Source: Bacteroidota bacterium (GTDB lineage: Bacteria; Bacteroidota; Bacteroidia; NS11-12g; UBA955). Taken from it: a stretch of DNA of 46,035 nucleotides. Positions 1 to 6,730 of this stretch are shown piece by piece; positions within the stretch are counted from its first letter, which is position 1; every line of letters starts with the position of its first letter. The position numbers were made by a program, and so were the translations under genes. The DNA is taken from contig JAGXTF010000033.1 of the NCBI GenBank assembly GCA_018333525.1, positions 1 to 46,035 of the forward strand, written 5' to 3'. The notes under the pieces were generated by a model. It saw nothing but the letters and a program-made list of their open reading frames with translations, did not search any database and had not been told where the DNA came from.

Positions 1-446
1 CGCATGTGCAAATAATCATGTGCGAGCCAGTTGGCAAGCAACATAGATGCGGATAAGGTTCCCAGGGTGGGATGCTGATATACCAAATTCCAATCTGCAT
101 CTATTTTATTTTGAAGCCAAAGTATAGACAGTCTGCGCTCATCAAAAAATTTTACTTTCATTTCTTCAAAATTTCGTTCAGCATATTTTCTTTCAGTAAC
201 CCATTGTGGAGGATTGATGGATGTAAATTCACCCTCTTTCTGCTCTATTATATGCGCGATCCTTGGGCGGAAATCCTCGCGTTCTTCGTCGTATAAATGA
301 CAAACAACTTCAAGTAAATTCCATTTGTCCGATACGGGTTTGAATTGAACCATTTCTGGAGAAGAAACCTGCAGCAGGGATTGAAAAGTGACTATGTTGG
401 TTTCCAGATTGGAGAGGATGAATGCAAATGAATTTTGGGGATTCAT
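1..446 (-). CDS. DinB-like domain protein (3' end cut by window edge)
   Basis: The reverse complement is open for 148 codons from an ATG at 446 to the window edge, so the C-terminus is missing. The protein looks like a DinB/YfiT-type four-helix-bundle protein: a first conserved His sits in the segment VVCHLYDEE near residue 49, and the segment WLAHDYLH near residues 142-148 supplies the HxxxH pair. Together these form the three-His metal site usual in the family. Members are putative metal-dependent hydrolases or thiol-dependent transferases; the substrate here cannot be inferred. No in-frame ATG lies upstream for at least 90 bases, so 446 is the best start, although no clear Shine-Dalgarno sequence precedes it. 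It was found by direct translation. Confidence 0.75.
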   Translation of the reverse strand, partial: MNPQNSFAFILSNLETNIVTFQSLLQVSSPEMVQFKPVSDKWNLLEVVCHLYDEEREDFRPRIAHIIEQKEGEFTSINPPQWVTERKYAERNFEEMKVKFFDERRLSILWLQNKIDADWNLVYQHPTLGTLSASMLLANWLAHDYLHM

Positions 447-540
447 GGGAAAGGAATATTCAAAGATATTGAAAGTATTTAATGTCTTAAATATATAATA
501 GTGAGCAATAAAAATAGTGTTGGGTAAAATCAGTTGTTTA

Positions 541-602
541 CCACCTTTTTTCATTGCAAAAAAGGTGGAGCCAAAAAGCCCGCCCGAACGGTACGGGCGG
601 GC
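541..602. terminator. Pair of strong hairpins downstream of palindromic element
   Basis: The first hairpin has perfect 11-bp arms (CCACCTTTTTT at 541-551 and AAAAAAGGTGG at 558-568) around a 6-base loop. The second has perfect 9-bp arms (GCCCGCCCG at 578-586 and CGGGCGGGC at 594-602) around a 7-base loop. Neither is followed by a clean T run on either strand, so a simple Rho-independent terminator role is uncertain. They directly abut the 605-801 palindrome and may be part of the same repeat element. Confidence 0.5.
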
Positions 603-604
603 TA

Positions 605-801
605 GGCCCTTCGGATGAAAAGCTTACAAACTACGATTTGGATTTACCCCGCCGCTAAGGTTTTTGCCAAGGGGACGCAACACTTAATTCCTTTTTTATT
701 GGCAAAAACTGAACCGGCTTAGCTGCGCCCTTTCTATGGCAAGGGCCTCCCCACTCACAAATCCTACATCTTGTTTGTTTGCGCTTTTCATCCAATGGGC
801 C
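605..801. repeat. ~197-bp imperfect palindromic (MITE-like) element
   Basis: The two halves are imperfect inverted copies of one another. Reading inward from each end the matching blocks are GGCCC, GGATGAAAAGC, GATTTG, GCTAAG and GTTTTTGCCAA. The innermost arms lie at 660-670 and 699-709. There is no open reading frame inside. Long inverted halves and absence of coding capacity suggest a non-autonomous mobile or structured repeat (MITE-like) or a long foldback RNA. No flanking target duplication was recognised. Between 802 and 908 nothing else is visible. Confidence 0.55.
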
Positions 802-908
802 GTCCGGTGACGCATGGTTTATTGCTTGACTTTTTTATGGATAACTTTTTTCAACTTAAAAAATGTAACCAGAATTTCAATGTACATTTTAATTTATACT
901 TAGTACTA

Positions 909-1376
909 TTACTTAGTAGCATTTTCTTTTATTCTTTTAATTTTTGTGTATTGAAATACCCTTGCTTTTTCTATTTGTTCTTCCATTTGAAATGTTGGGT
1001 GTGGATAATCATCCTTCACATAGAATTTACCTGTTACTGTAATTTGTTCCTTAAAAACATCAAATGTGGTGTCGCTTGCGGGATTGTACAATTCAGGTGA
1101 TGCAGGTTCAATAAAGATATGGTGCTTTGAAAAGCCGGAGTCCTTATATTTCCTGACATCCTCAAAGGATATCCAATTGGCACAGGCGCATCCCCAAAGC
1201 GTATATTGCAGTTTTAGAATTTTCTCTACATTCTCCAAGGTATTCGAGGAATCTGAAATCACTTTTCGGTATATTGCAATTGGTGACGTATTGGTTTTTG
1301 TGGAATTGCTTTGCCGTGGAAATGGTTTGGTGCAAGTAAATCCAGAAAATAGTATGATTATCAATACGTATTTCAT
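909..1376 (-). CDS. Small putative lipoprotein with Cys-x-Cys motif
   Basis: A 155-residue protein. The N-terminus is a short hydrophobic signal ending at a Cys near residue 15 (FSGFTC), which reads as a lipobox-like lipoprotein signal. A central segment LWGCACANW carries a conserved-looking CxC pair flanked by aromatic residues. The rest is polar, with no recognised domain, and the C-terminus is Lys-rich. The ATG at 1376 is set by the signal peptide and sits inside GTTAAATG, close to what would be a cassette core site for the repeat at 1381-1594. It may be the last unit of the minus-strand lipoprotein array, but no palindrome like the others follows its stop. Function unknown. Confidence 0.65.
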   Translation of the reverse strand: MKYVLIIILFSGFTCTKPFPRQSNSTKTNTSPIAIYRKVISDSSNTLENVEKILKLQYTLWGCACANWISFEDVRKYKDSGFSKHHIFIEPASPELYNPASDTTFDVFKEQITVTGKFYVKDDYPHPTFQMEEQIEKARVFQYTKIKRIKENATK

Positions 1377-1380
1377 TTAA

Positions 1381-1594
1381 CGTATGAATTATTTTTTTTA
1401 TTAATGATTAAAACGGGGCATAATTTCTTGGGAACTTCCAATGAGATGAATTTCTTGGTGCGTGTATTTTAACACTAATATCTTTCGAAGAGCGAGCCCT
1501 GAGCGAAGTCGAAGGGCTGAACTTTCAGCCAGCACTTGACATGCTACGAAGCGCGAAACCCTATATATTTTGTAGGTGCTGAATGTGTTAATGC
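1381..1594 (-). repeat. attC-like imperfect palindrome C
   Basis: This intergenic segment is related to the one at 2251-2421. Both share CTAATATCTT, a GAGCC..TGAGCG..GTCGAA..GGCT block, ACTTTCA, CGAAAC and TTTTG.GTAGGTGCTG in the same order. It contains a 7-bp-arm hairpin (GGCTGAA 1515-1521 / TTCAGCC 1524-1530). Its upper end GTTAATGC (1587-1594) is nearly complementary to GCATTATC at 2251-2258 on the far side of the neighbouring gene (7 of 8). This is the pairing expected of the two core sites of one integron cassette. An ORF covering part of the segment in the minus frame is not coding. Confidence 0.5.
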
Positions 1595-2253
1595 TATTTG
1601 TCTTCAATGAGTATTTTGTTTTTTGGAACAGAAAATAATTTATTATCAATTTGTTGTCTTGATATTGTGGTTGCTGTAACGGTTGCTATAAAGTCTGGGT
1701 ACTCAATTTTATATTTCAAATAGACTGCTTTCATATTTTGAGTATTTAAATTTTTATTGAATGCTGTAAAGTTCCTGTGCCACTCAGGATTTATTCTCAA
1801 AGTGTCTGAGTTAAAATAAAAACTAACGGTTTTGTTGGGGTAGTAAGTCACAAGTTCATCACAGTCAATGCCAAGTATCTTTTCTTTTTTAGGATTAATT
1901 TCAAATTTTAACATTTTTTGCCCTGGCCTTCCGCAGTCATACCAATATAATGTGTCACTTTGATTTTTCCTTACATATGTTTTATTGTCTTGCTTAAGGT
2001 AAAGCTGCTCCAACATTGTACCACCGTCATACAATTCCAAATAATTTCCCTCTTTAAAATATAGGTTTGCAGCCTTTCCAAATGCTTTGTCAAGGTATGC
2101 TGAGTCCACTTTGTTAGTTTTAATAACGAACTCGTTTTTATACATTATTTTTCCTTCAAAATATTCTTTATCATTAGTTTTCTGTGTGGAAGAACAGGCT
2201 ACAATGACAAGAAGTCCAAATAGTATTGTAGTAGTTTTCTTTTTCGTGTGCAT
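1594..2253 (-). CDS. Putative lipoprotein, cassette-like unit A
   Basis: A 219-residue protein starting at the ATG at 2253, which gives MHTKKK followed by a hydrophobic stretch and a lipobox ending VIVACSS, a standard lipoprotein signal. A TTG nine codons upstream would extend it but places the signal internally. The body is rich in Lys, Tyr and Asp with several beta-strand-like segments, including ILGIDCDELVTYYPN. That layout resembles small periplasmic GLPGLI/DUF4412-type lipoproteins of Bacteroidota, but the similarity is too weak to assign. The stop codon overlaps the core site of palindrome C by one base and the start codon lies inside the core site of palindrome B. The gene therefore fills the unit wall to wall, as in a compact gene cassette. 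Confidence 0.7.
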   Translation of the reverse strand: MHTKKKTTTILFGLLVIVACSSTQKTNDKEYFEGKIMYKNEFVIKTNKVDSAYLDKAFGKAANLYFKEGNYLELYDGGTMLEQLYLKQDNKTYVRKNQSDTLYWYDCGRPGQKMLKFEINPKKEKILGIDCDELVTYYPNKTVSFYFNSDTLRINPEWHRNFTAFNKNLNTQNMKAVYLKYKIEYPDFIATVTATTISRQQIDNKLFSVPKNKILIEDK

Positions 2254-2421
2254 TATCTGTATCGGTTTGTAGGCTTGCAATGGTTGGAGTTTTCAATTCT
2301 AATATCTTCTATCTTTCGGATAATGAGCCTTGAGCGGTGTCGAAAGGCTATACTTTCAATAACCACAAAACTGTCTTTGGAACACGAAACTCCGCCTTTT
2401 GGGTAGGTGCTGTTATAGCCG
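2251..2421 (-). repeat. attC-like imperfect palindrome B
   Basis: The intergenic segment separates units A and B. It contains paired blocks such as GGAGTTTT and AAACTCC and shares long stretches with palindrome C. The lower-coordinate side (CGGTTTGTAGGCTTGCAATGG) matches the corresponding side of palindrome A (CGGTTTGCAGATTTGCGATGG). The upper end GTTATAGCCG (2412-2421) is perfectly complementary over 10 bp to CGGCTATAAC at 3038-3047, on the other side of gene unit B. That is the relation between the core and inverse-core sites of one cassette. Confidence 0.55.
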
Positions 2422-2477
2422 GTTGTTCTGTTTCTTGTCTTATTTGTCAGTGAATAAATTCTCATTTATGTCAGGAA

Positions 2478-2978
2478 TTACTTGTCTATTTGGATTGATT
2501 CATCTTTAGTAATAGTCTTTCCTTTATGAATAAAGGATAATTTGTCTATTTTTACATTCGGGTCATTTTCGTGACAACCTTTAATTTTCTCCTGTGACTT
2601 TTTTATTTCAATATTCAAAAGGGTGTCTTTTCCAGTATACCAATCAAATATGAGAGTGCAATTGTCAAAATAGCTGTCATAACGACCAAACTGACTTTGA
2701 GCTTTGCTGGATTCCCTGTCAGTAATAATTTCATTTGTCGAACGAGCATAATTTGCCCAGAGAATGTCTCTCAAAAGGAAAGTGTCACCTACACTTGTAT
2801 TAGAATTGTCTATTCTGTACACTAAAATGTTGTCAATTTCCGAAATACTAAAACCATTGAATTGAATAGGAATTTGCACAATTTCACCGATTCTCAGGCT
2901 TTCATTGCAAGGTTTTTCACATCCACTAATGGCAATAACCAAAAGAAGTGAATAAAGTGATTTAAATATTTTTCTCAT
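2478..2978 (-). CDS. Putative lipoprotein, cassette-like unit B
   Basis: A 166-residue protein. The ATG at 2978 gives MRKIFKSLYSLLLVIAISGC, a clean lipoprotein signal with lipobox AISGC; an upstream TTG would add eight charged residues before it and is unlikely. The mature part has a second Cys just after the lipidated one (CEKPC), then a Cys near the middle and one near the end. No domain is recognised. It is the only gene between palindromes B and A, transcribed in the same direction as its neighbours. The closed unit from 2412 to 3047 is bounded by a perfect 10-bp inverted repeat, supporting movement as a single-gene cassette. Function unknown; an envelope or secreted role is inferred from the signal. 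Confidence 0.7.
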   Translation of the reverse strand: MRKIFKSLYSLLLVIAISGCEKPCNESLRIGEIVQIPIQFNGFSISEIDNILVYRIDNSNTSVGDTFLLRDILWANYARSTNEIITDRESSKAQSQFGRYDSYFDNCTLIFDWYTGKDTLLNIEIKKSQEKIKGCHENDPNVKIDKLSFIHKGKTITKDESIQIDK

Positions 2979-3037
2979 ATGTATTTTGTTTTTTGTTCTC
3001 AATGTGAGGTTAATGAATTTTACTGTCTTTTCACAAT

Positions 3038-3155
3038 CGGCTATAACGGTTTGCAGATTTGCGATGGGCGGGCTTTTTAGAACAAATGTTCATTCGGAGC
3101 ACTGAACTTCCGATCAGCACAAAACCCCGCCTATTGCAAATGTGCTGTTAGCGGT
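3038..3155 (-). repeat. attC-like imperfect palindrome A
   Basis: The best-preserved member of the set. The outer arms TTTGCGATGGGCGGG (3058-3072) and the complement of CCCCGCCTATTGCAAA (3124-3139) pair at 13 of 15 positions. Inner dyads (GAACAAATGTTC, TCGGA/CCGA) give an attC-like long hairpin with mismatches. The lower end CGGCTATAAC pairs with the end of unit B, and the upper end GTTAGCGGT (3147-3155) pairs perfectly with ACCGCTAAC at 3886-3894, the far end of unit C. The ends keep the AAC and GTT of integron core sites but not the full RYYYAAC/GTTRRRY consensus. Confidence 0.6.
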
Positions 3156-3166
3156 TCGTGCTTCTG

Positions 3167-3841
3167 TCATACAAGTTCTATTTGTTGTAAAAATGCTCCT
3201 CTCCATTTTTCTCTGTCAATTATTTGTTTAACTCTGTCTGAAATGATTATTGGTCTATTAGCACTGCCACCACTCCCAAAATAATAATCCAATCTTACAA
3301 TGTCGGTTTTATTGTCAAGAGCCTCTCCCTTTAATTTTATGCAATTGTCGACTTGCGGAAAGTTGAACTTTGTTTGTCCGCAAAATGGTCCTTCTGCAAG
3401 TTTGCTTTTATTGGCTTGTAAAAATTTAAACATGCTTTTGTCTTTAGGACGTTCGCAAACTTCAGATTTCAAATTATCGGTTAAAAGTCCATTGGAAAGC
3501 AAACTGTCAACTCGTAATTGATACAGTCCGCCTATAGGAAGTCCAGTTTTATTAATTACTGGTTGCGAAAATTCAATTCCTGTAATTCCTTCTTGTTCAA
3601 AAACATCTTTAACGCTTTGTCTAACAAAAACCTGGTCAAAGACCCAATTTAGTCCTAAGAACTGGCTGTGCTGTGCTTTCGGTTCACTCCGAAATCTGAA
3701 TTCGTCTTTTTGTCTAAGTCCAATATTACAAGTCAAACAAGCATTTGAACTGTCATAGGTTTTATTTATGTAGCCAAAATCATTTTCTGGTTGGGGATAC
3801 CCAAATTGTCCAGTCGTTATATGATACCAATTTGTCGTCAC
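3167..3841 (-). CDS. Hypothetical soluble protein, cassette-like unit C
   Basis: A 224-residue protein starting with GTG at 3841; an in-frame stop lies seven codons upstream, so no longer start is possible. It has no signal peptide or membrane segment. A CxxC pair occurs near residues 36-39 (CLTCNIG), followed by LRQKDEFRFRSEPK and a Trp-Val-Phe segment (GLNWVFDQVFV). This layout, CxxC then an F-R-x-x-x-x-P-K segment, is reminiscent of small immunity-protein-like families in Bacteroidota, but I cannot assign it to one. Two more Cys follow in the C-terminal half. The gene sits alone in the unit 3147-3894, which is bounded by a perfect 9-bp inverted repeat, so it is likely a mobile cassette gene. 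Confidence 0.65.
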   Translation of the reverse strand: MTTNWYHITTGQFGYPQPENDFGYINKTYDSSNACLTCNIGLRQKDEFRFRSEPKAQHSQFLGLNWVFDQVFVRQSVKDVFEQEGITGIEFSQPVINKTGLPIGGLYQLRVDSLLSNGLLTDNLKSEVCERPKDKSMFKFLQANKSKLAEGPFCGQTKFNFPQVDNCIKLKGEALDNKTDIVRLDYYFGSGGSANRPIIISDRVKQIIDREKWRGAFLQQIELV

Positions 3842-3885
3842 TTTATCGTTTGGTGTTTAATGTGTTGAGTTTTCGTCATAGTATG

Positions 3886-3960
3886 ACCGCTAACGTCCTT
3901 ATATGGATGAAAAAACCATCCCAATGCACCCATTTTGCGTACTATAAGGATGACTTCTAT
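3886..3960 (-). repeat. Upstream boundary palindrome D of the cassette-like array
   Basis: It begins with ACCGCTAAC (3886-3894), complementary to the other end of unit C. It then forms an imperfect foldback between GTCCTTATA (3895-3903) and TATAAGGATGAC (3943-3954), with an inner GGATG/CATCC hairpin. Its sequence differs from palindromes A-C, so it could be a diverged attC or an attachment site at the array end. From 3961 to 4140 there is no coding signal. Confidence 0.4.
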
Positions 3961-4141
3961 TCCCACAAAAATAAAAGAATCCCCATTATTTCCAAGCCAA
4001 CTTATTGGGCCCTAAATGGGTAGATTAATGCAGATTCTCATAAAGGAACAAAATAAAATTTCACAAATCCACGAGTTTTTACCTTCCTCAGCAAAATCCA
4101 CAAAAAACCTTGTACACAAAGGGTTTAAATCATTTTGCCAG

Positions 4142-4191
4142 CCGTTTATAAACGTTTATAATCGGATAAATCCGTAAGTAAACGGAAGAAA
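4142..4191. repeat. 10-bp phased iteron-like repeats upstream of ssb pair
   Basis: Five consecutive 10-bp units: CCGTTTATAA, ACGTTTATAA, TCGGATAAAT, CCGTAAGTAA, ACGGAAGAAA. Read on the minus strand they belong to the same family as the repeats at 45267-45306 (form ATNNNCGNTT). The 10-bp spacing places every unit on the same face of the helix. They end about 80 bp before the first ssb start. Confidence 0.6.
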
Positions 4192-4197
4192 TACGGG

Positions 4198-4224
4198 TTG
4201 GTTTTTGGAGGGCCCACAACTTTG
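4198..4224 (+). promoter_or_regulatory. Weak candidate promoter for ssb pair
   Basis: CAACTTTG at 4217-4224 matches the Bacteroidota -7 element TAnnTTTG at most positions, and a TTGG-type -33 candidate lies at 4198. Spacing is slightly short. Transcription would begin about 40 bp before the first ssb start codon. Confidence 0.3.
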
Positions 4225-4271
4225 CATCAACAAACGACAAAAACATTTTTTAAATTTTAATTACAAGTATT

Positions 4272-4634
4272 ATGAAAAACATGAGAAATTCAGTTCAGAT
4301 CATCGGAAACGTAGGTAACACTCCAGAAGTACGTGAGTTCCAGGGCGGTAAAATTGCAGCGCGTTTTAGCGTTGCCACCCACGAGAGTTTTAAAAATTCA
4401 AAAGGAGAAAAAGTACAAAACACCCAGTGGCATCAAGTAGTGGCCTGGGGCAGCATGGCGGGCTTTATTCAAAAACACGTGACCAAAGGCAGCAGCATTG
4501 CTTTGGAAGGCAAGCTCTCCAGCAGATCCTATCAGGATACCGATGGCAAAAAACACACAGTTACAGAAATTGTGGCGGCGGAGCTGATGTTCACCGGAAA
4601 CAAAAACAAACGCACTGTGGAGGCAACACAATAA
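4272..4634 (+). CDS. ssb: Single-stranded DNA-binding protein, tail-less
   Basis: A 120-residue OB-fold protein starting MKNMRNSVQIIGNVG. The family core is present: RNSVQIIGNVGNTPEVRE at the N-terminus, ARFSVATHES, the WHQVVAWG strand near residues 53-60, and the ALEGKL...Y.D..G strand pair. SSBs coat single-stranded DNA in replication and repair as tetramers. The protein ends just after the OB fold (KRTVEATQ) and lacks the long linker and acidic DDDxPF-like tip that recruits partner proteins. It is therefore probably an accessory SSB, with the essential one elsewhere. The start is the first of two Mets in MKNM. It is followed 52 bp later by a close paralogue in the same direction. Confidence 0.93.
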   Translation: MKNMRNSVQIIGNVGNTPEVREFQGGKIAARFSVATHESFKNSKGEKVQNTQWHQVVAWGSMAGFIQKHVTKGSSIALEGKLSSRSYQDTDGKKHTVTEIVAAELMFTGNKNKRTVEATQ

Positions 4635-4686
4635 ATAAGTTCAAAAAAAATATACAATCAGTTAAATTAAATCATTAAAAATTATT

Positions 4687-5025
4687 ATGAAAAATCTGAG
4701 AAATTCTGTTCAAATCATCGGTTATGTTGGAAATGCACCTGAAGTGCGCGAATTAAATGGCGGAAAAATGATGGCACGTTTTAGTGTAGCCACCCATGAA
4801 TTCTACAAAAATGCCGCCGGCGAAAAAGTGGAAAATACTACCTGGCACAACTTTGTTGCCTGGGGAACAACAGCGAAATATATCAGTCAGTATGTCGCCA
4901 AGGGGCGTGAGATTGCTGTGGAGGGGAAGTTGACAAACCGCAGCTACGAGGACAAGAATGGCGAGAAGCGCAATGTGACGGAGATTGAAGTGAATAACGT
5001 GCTGCTTCTGGGAAAAAAAGACTGA
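4687..5025 (+). CDS. ssb: Second tandem single-stranded DNA-binding protein
   Basis: A 112-residue paralogue of the preceding gene; the starts (MKNLRNSVQIIGYVGN) are nearly identical and the two proteins align without gaps through most of the OB fold (ARFSVATHEFYKNAAGEKV; W-H-x-x-VAWG). It also lacks the acidic C-terminal tip, ending LLLGKKD. The pair looks like a recent tandem duplication. A Rho-independent terminator lies 24 bp after the stop, so the two genes probably form one transcript. In family terms it binds ssDNA; the lack of a protein-interaction tail suggests a structural or competence/phage-type accessory role, which is inference. Confidence 0.93.
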   Translation: MKNLRNSVQIIGYVGNAPEVRELNGGKMMARFSVATHEFYKNAAGEKVENTTWHNFVAWGTTAKYISQYVAKGREIAVEGKLTNRSYEDKNGEKRNVTEIEVNNVLLLGKKD

Positions 5026-5049
5026 GCTTTCGGTGGGGTATTTTACAAA

Positions 5050-5080
5050 GGCTTCCGGATTTTCCGGGAGCCTTTTTTTA
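5050..5080 (+). terminator. Rho-independent terminator after ssb pair
   Basis: GGCTTCCGG (5050-5058) pairs with CCGGGAGCC (5064-5072) around a 5-base loop and is followed by seven Ts. The minus-strand mtgA gene ends inside the T run, at 5078, so the structure probably serves both convergent genes. Confidence 0.85.
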
Positions 5081-5785
5081 TTTTAAATACGTGAGTTGGA
5101 TGTTGTATTTATTCATTGCTGTGAGAATTACATGTCGCCTTCCATACGCAGGATATTTGTTCATATTCCACTTTCTGGGACTAGGCAAAATACTTGCAAT
5201 TTGTACCGCATGCCAGGTATTTAATTTGGATGCGGAAATGTGAAAATATTTATTCGCAGCTGCTTCTACTCCAAATACACCTTCACCGGTTTCCGCCACG
5301 TTTAAATACACTTCCATAATTCTTTTTTTACCCCAGATAATTTCAATTAACAGGGTGTACCACGCTTCAATTGCCTTTCGGAAATACCCGCCACCATTCC
5401 AAAGGAAAACATTCTTGGCTGTTTGTTGGGTAATAGTGCTGGCACCACGCACTTTTTTACCACGGGCATTGTGAGAAGCAGCTGCGCTAATGGCATGAAA
5501 ATCAAATCCAAAATGTTCGGTAAAATGCTGGTCTTCCCCACAAATTGCGGCAAGCTGCATTTGGGTAGAAATTTGTTCGATATCCACCCATTTTTTTTGA
5601 AATACCATTCCCTTTTTTTCTACCCGCATTTTTTGAGAAATCATGGTCCAATTCCATTTTGGATTTACCCATTTGAAAAGTATTACCAGTAAAATGGATA
5701 ATGCCAGATAACCCAAAACAATGCGAATTATCCATTTGCGTAGAAAGCGGAACCAGGGTTTTTTTAGGAATGAGAGGGCGGGCAT
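5078..5785 (-). CDS. mtgA: Monofunctional biosynthetic peptidoglycan transglycosylase
   Basis: A 235-residue glycosyltransferase family 51 enzyme that polymerises lipid II into glycan strands at the inner membrane. The ATG at 5785 (MPALSFLKKPW) gives a basic N-terminus followed by one transmembrane helix (IIRIVLGYLALSILLVILF); the ORF extends 14 codons further upstream through repeat-rich DNA that is unlikely to be coding. The family motifs are all present in order: ICGEDQHFTEHFGFD with the catalytic Glu, RGASTITQQTAKNVFLW, KRIMEVYLNVAETG, and GVFGVEAAA. No transpeptidase domain follows, as expected for MtgA. The next gene upstream is an unrelated lipoprotein, separated by about 225 bp. Confidence 0.95.
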   Translation of the reverse strand: MPALSFLKKPWFRFLRKWIIRIVLGYLALSILLVILFKWVNPKWNWTMISQKMRVEKKGMVFQKKWVDIEQISTQMQLAAICGEDQHFTEHFGFDFHAISAAASHNARGKKVRGASTITQQTAKNVFLWNGGGYFRKAIEAWYTLLIEIIWGKKRIMEVYLNVAETGEGVFGVEAAANKYFHISASKLNTWHAVQIASILPSPRKWNMNKYPAYGRRHVILTAMNKYNIQLTYLK

Positions 5786-5805
5786 GGGGGCGCAATATCG
5801 GGAAT

Positions 5806-5864
5806 GTAGCCACAAGCTGCAAGCCACAAGCTTCAGGCTGCTAGCTGCCGGCTGAAGGCCTCTG
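5806..5864. repeat. Low-complexity CAAGC/GCTG intergenic repeat
   Basis: A short stretch built from variants of AAGCTGCAAGCCACAAGC and its inverse (GGCTGCTAGCTGCCGGC). A similar stretch occurs at 43216-43252 behind the AsmA-like gene, so it is a dispersed intergenic motif. From 5865 to 6010 the DNA is otherwise A-rich and featureless. Confidence 0.45.
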
Positions 5865-6010
5865 GCTCGATTAGGCTGTGAAGTAAAAAAATGAAGAAAT
5901 GAAAAAATGAAGGGAATGAAAAAATGAATTTACGACTTCTAGATTTTTAGCGGATTCCTATTCGAAGCAACGAAATGCAAATGCTAAAAAGGGAGATGTT
6001 TTATTGGAAT

Positions 6011-6610
6011 TTATTCATCCAACCCCGCCATGCGGCATACTTCATCGTATGGCAGGCTGCGCAATTCGTCTTCGCTGTATTGTCCCAATGGATTGCTTGT
6101 AACAGGTTTCTGGCCCGTGACATTTGAATTTTTAGGTACGATTATATATCGGAATTCATGTCGTGCATCCGGCCCATTTACAGGGTAATTATTCAAACTA
6201 TTTTTAAGACGTATGGAAATATTTCCTGATGAAAGTCCAATGGACCACTGATCTTCTGAATTTTGGAAGGAGGAGAGATAAACCGCCGTTGGCAATAATC
6301 CTACATAATCTATCGGCCAAACCAATTCATCATATCCCCGAAGTTTTGCATAAATCAAAACCACAGAGTTGTTCATCACATCTGTAGTAATATCAGGAGC
6401 AAACATGTCTGTGCGATAGTATGGATCTTTTCCGGTTTGATCCCCAAAATACCTTGTCCAATGATTTTCTGAATCGGTAACCGGATGGTACCATTCCGAT
6501 CCAATAATGGCAGTTTCCTTCGTCACCGGTGGCCTTTCTTTTTTGCAGGCAACGGTTCCCAATATCAGGGTAGTCATAGCGATTAAAGGCAAAATGTGCT
6601 TCATAGGCAT
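6011..6610 (-). CDS. Putative lipoprotein of unknown function
   Basis: A 199-residue protein with a clear lipoprotein signal (MPMKHILPLIAMTTLILGTVACKK; lipobox TVAC). Both ATGs, at 6610 and 6604, are possible starts; the second gives a more typical signal. The mature part contains aromatic-rich strands (ENHWTRYFGD, DQWSIGLSSGNISIRL) suggesting a small beta-sandwich, and ends with an acidic tail containing a single Cys (YDEVCRMAGLDE). No known domain was recognised. It stands alone, followed downstream by mtgA after about 225 bp, and its promoter region contains the 6731-7028 minisatellite. Confidence 0.7.
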   Translation of the reverse strand: MPMKHILPLIAMTTLILGTVACKKERPPVTKETAIIGSEWYHPVTDSENHWTRYFGDQTGKDPYYRTDMFAPDITTDVMNNSVVLIYAKLRGYDELVWPIDYVGLLPTAVYLSSFQNSEDQWSIGLSSGNISIRLKNSLNNYPVNGPDARHEFRYIIVPKNSNVTGQKPVTSNPLGQYSEDELRSLPYDEVCRMAGLDE

Positions 6611-6730
6611 GATGACTTAGGGGTTTGTCATATTCGATATTAGTGCAATTTAACGAAAAATGGATGTCGCTGACACGAATGTGGCATAGATTTGACACAC
6701 GCAATGTAACTTTTGTTGTAACGGGGGAAG

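Noticed and set aside
541-602. Plain Rho-independent terminator for the DinB-like gene
   Set aside because: The DinB-like gene is on the minus strand and starts at 446, so these hairpins lie upstream of it; they have no clean T run.
1401-1649. 82-residue minus-strand ORF
   Set aside because: It lies in the attC-like palindrome and the end of the neighbouring gene; composition is not coding-like.
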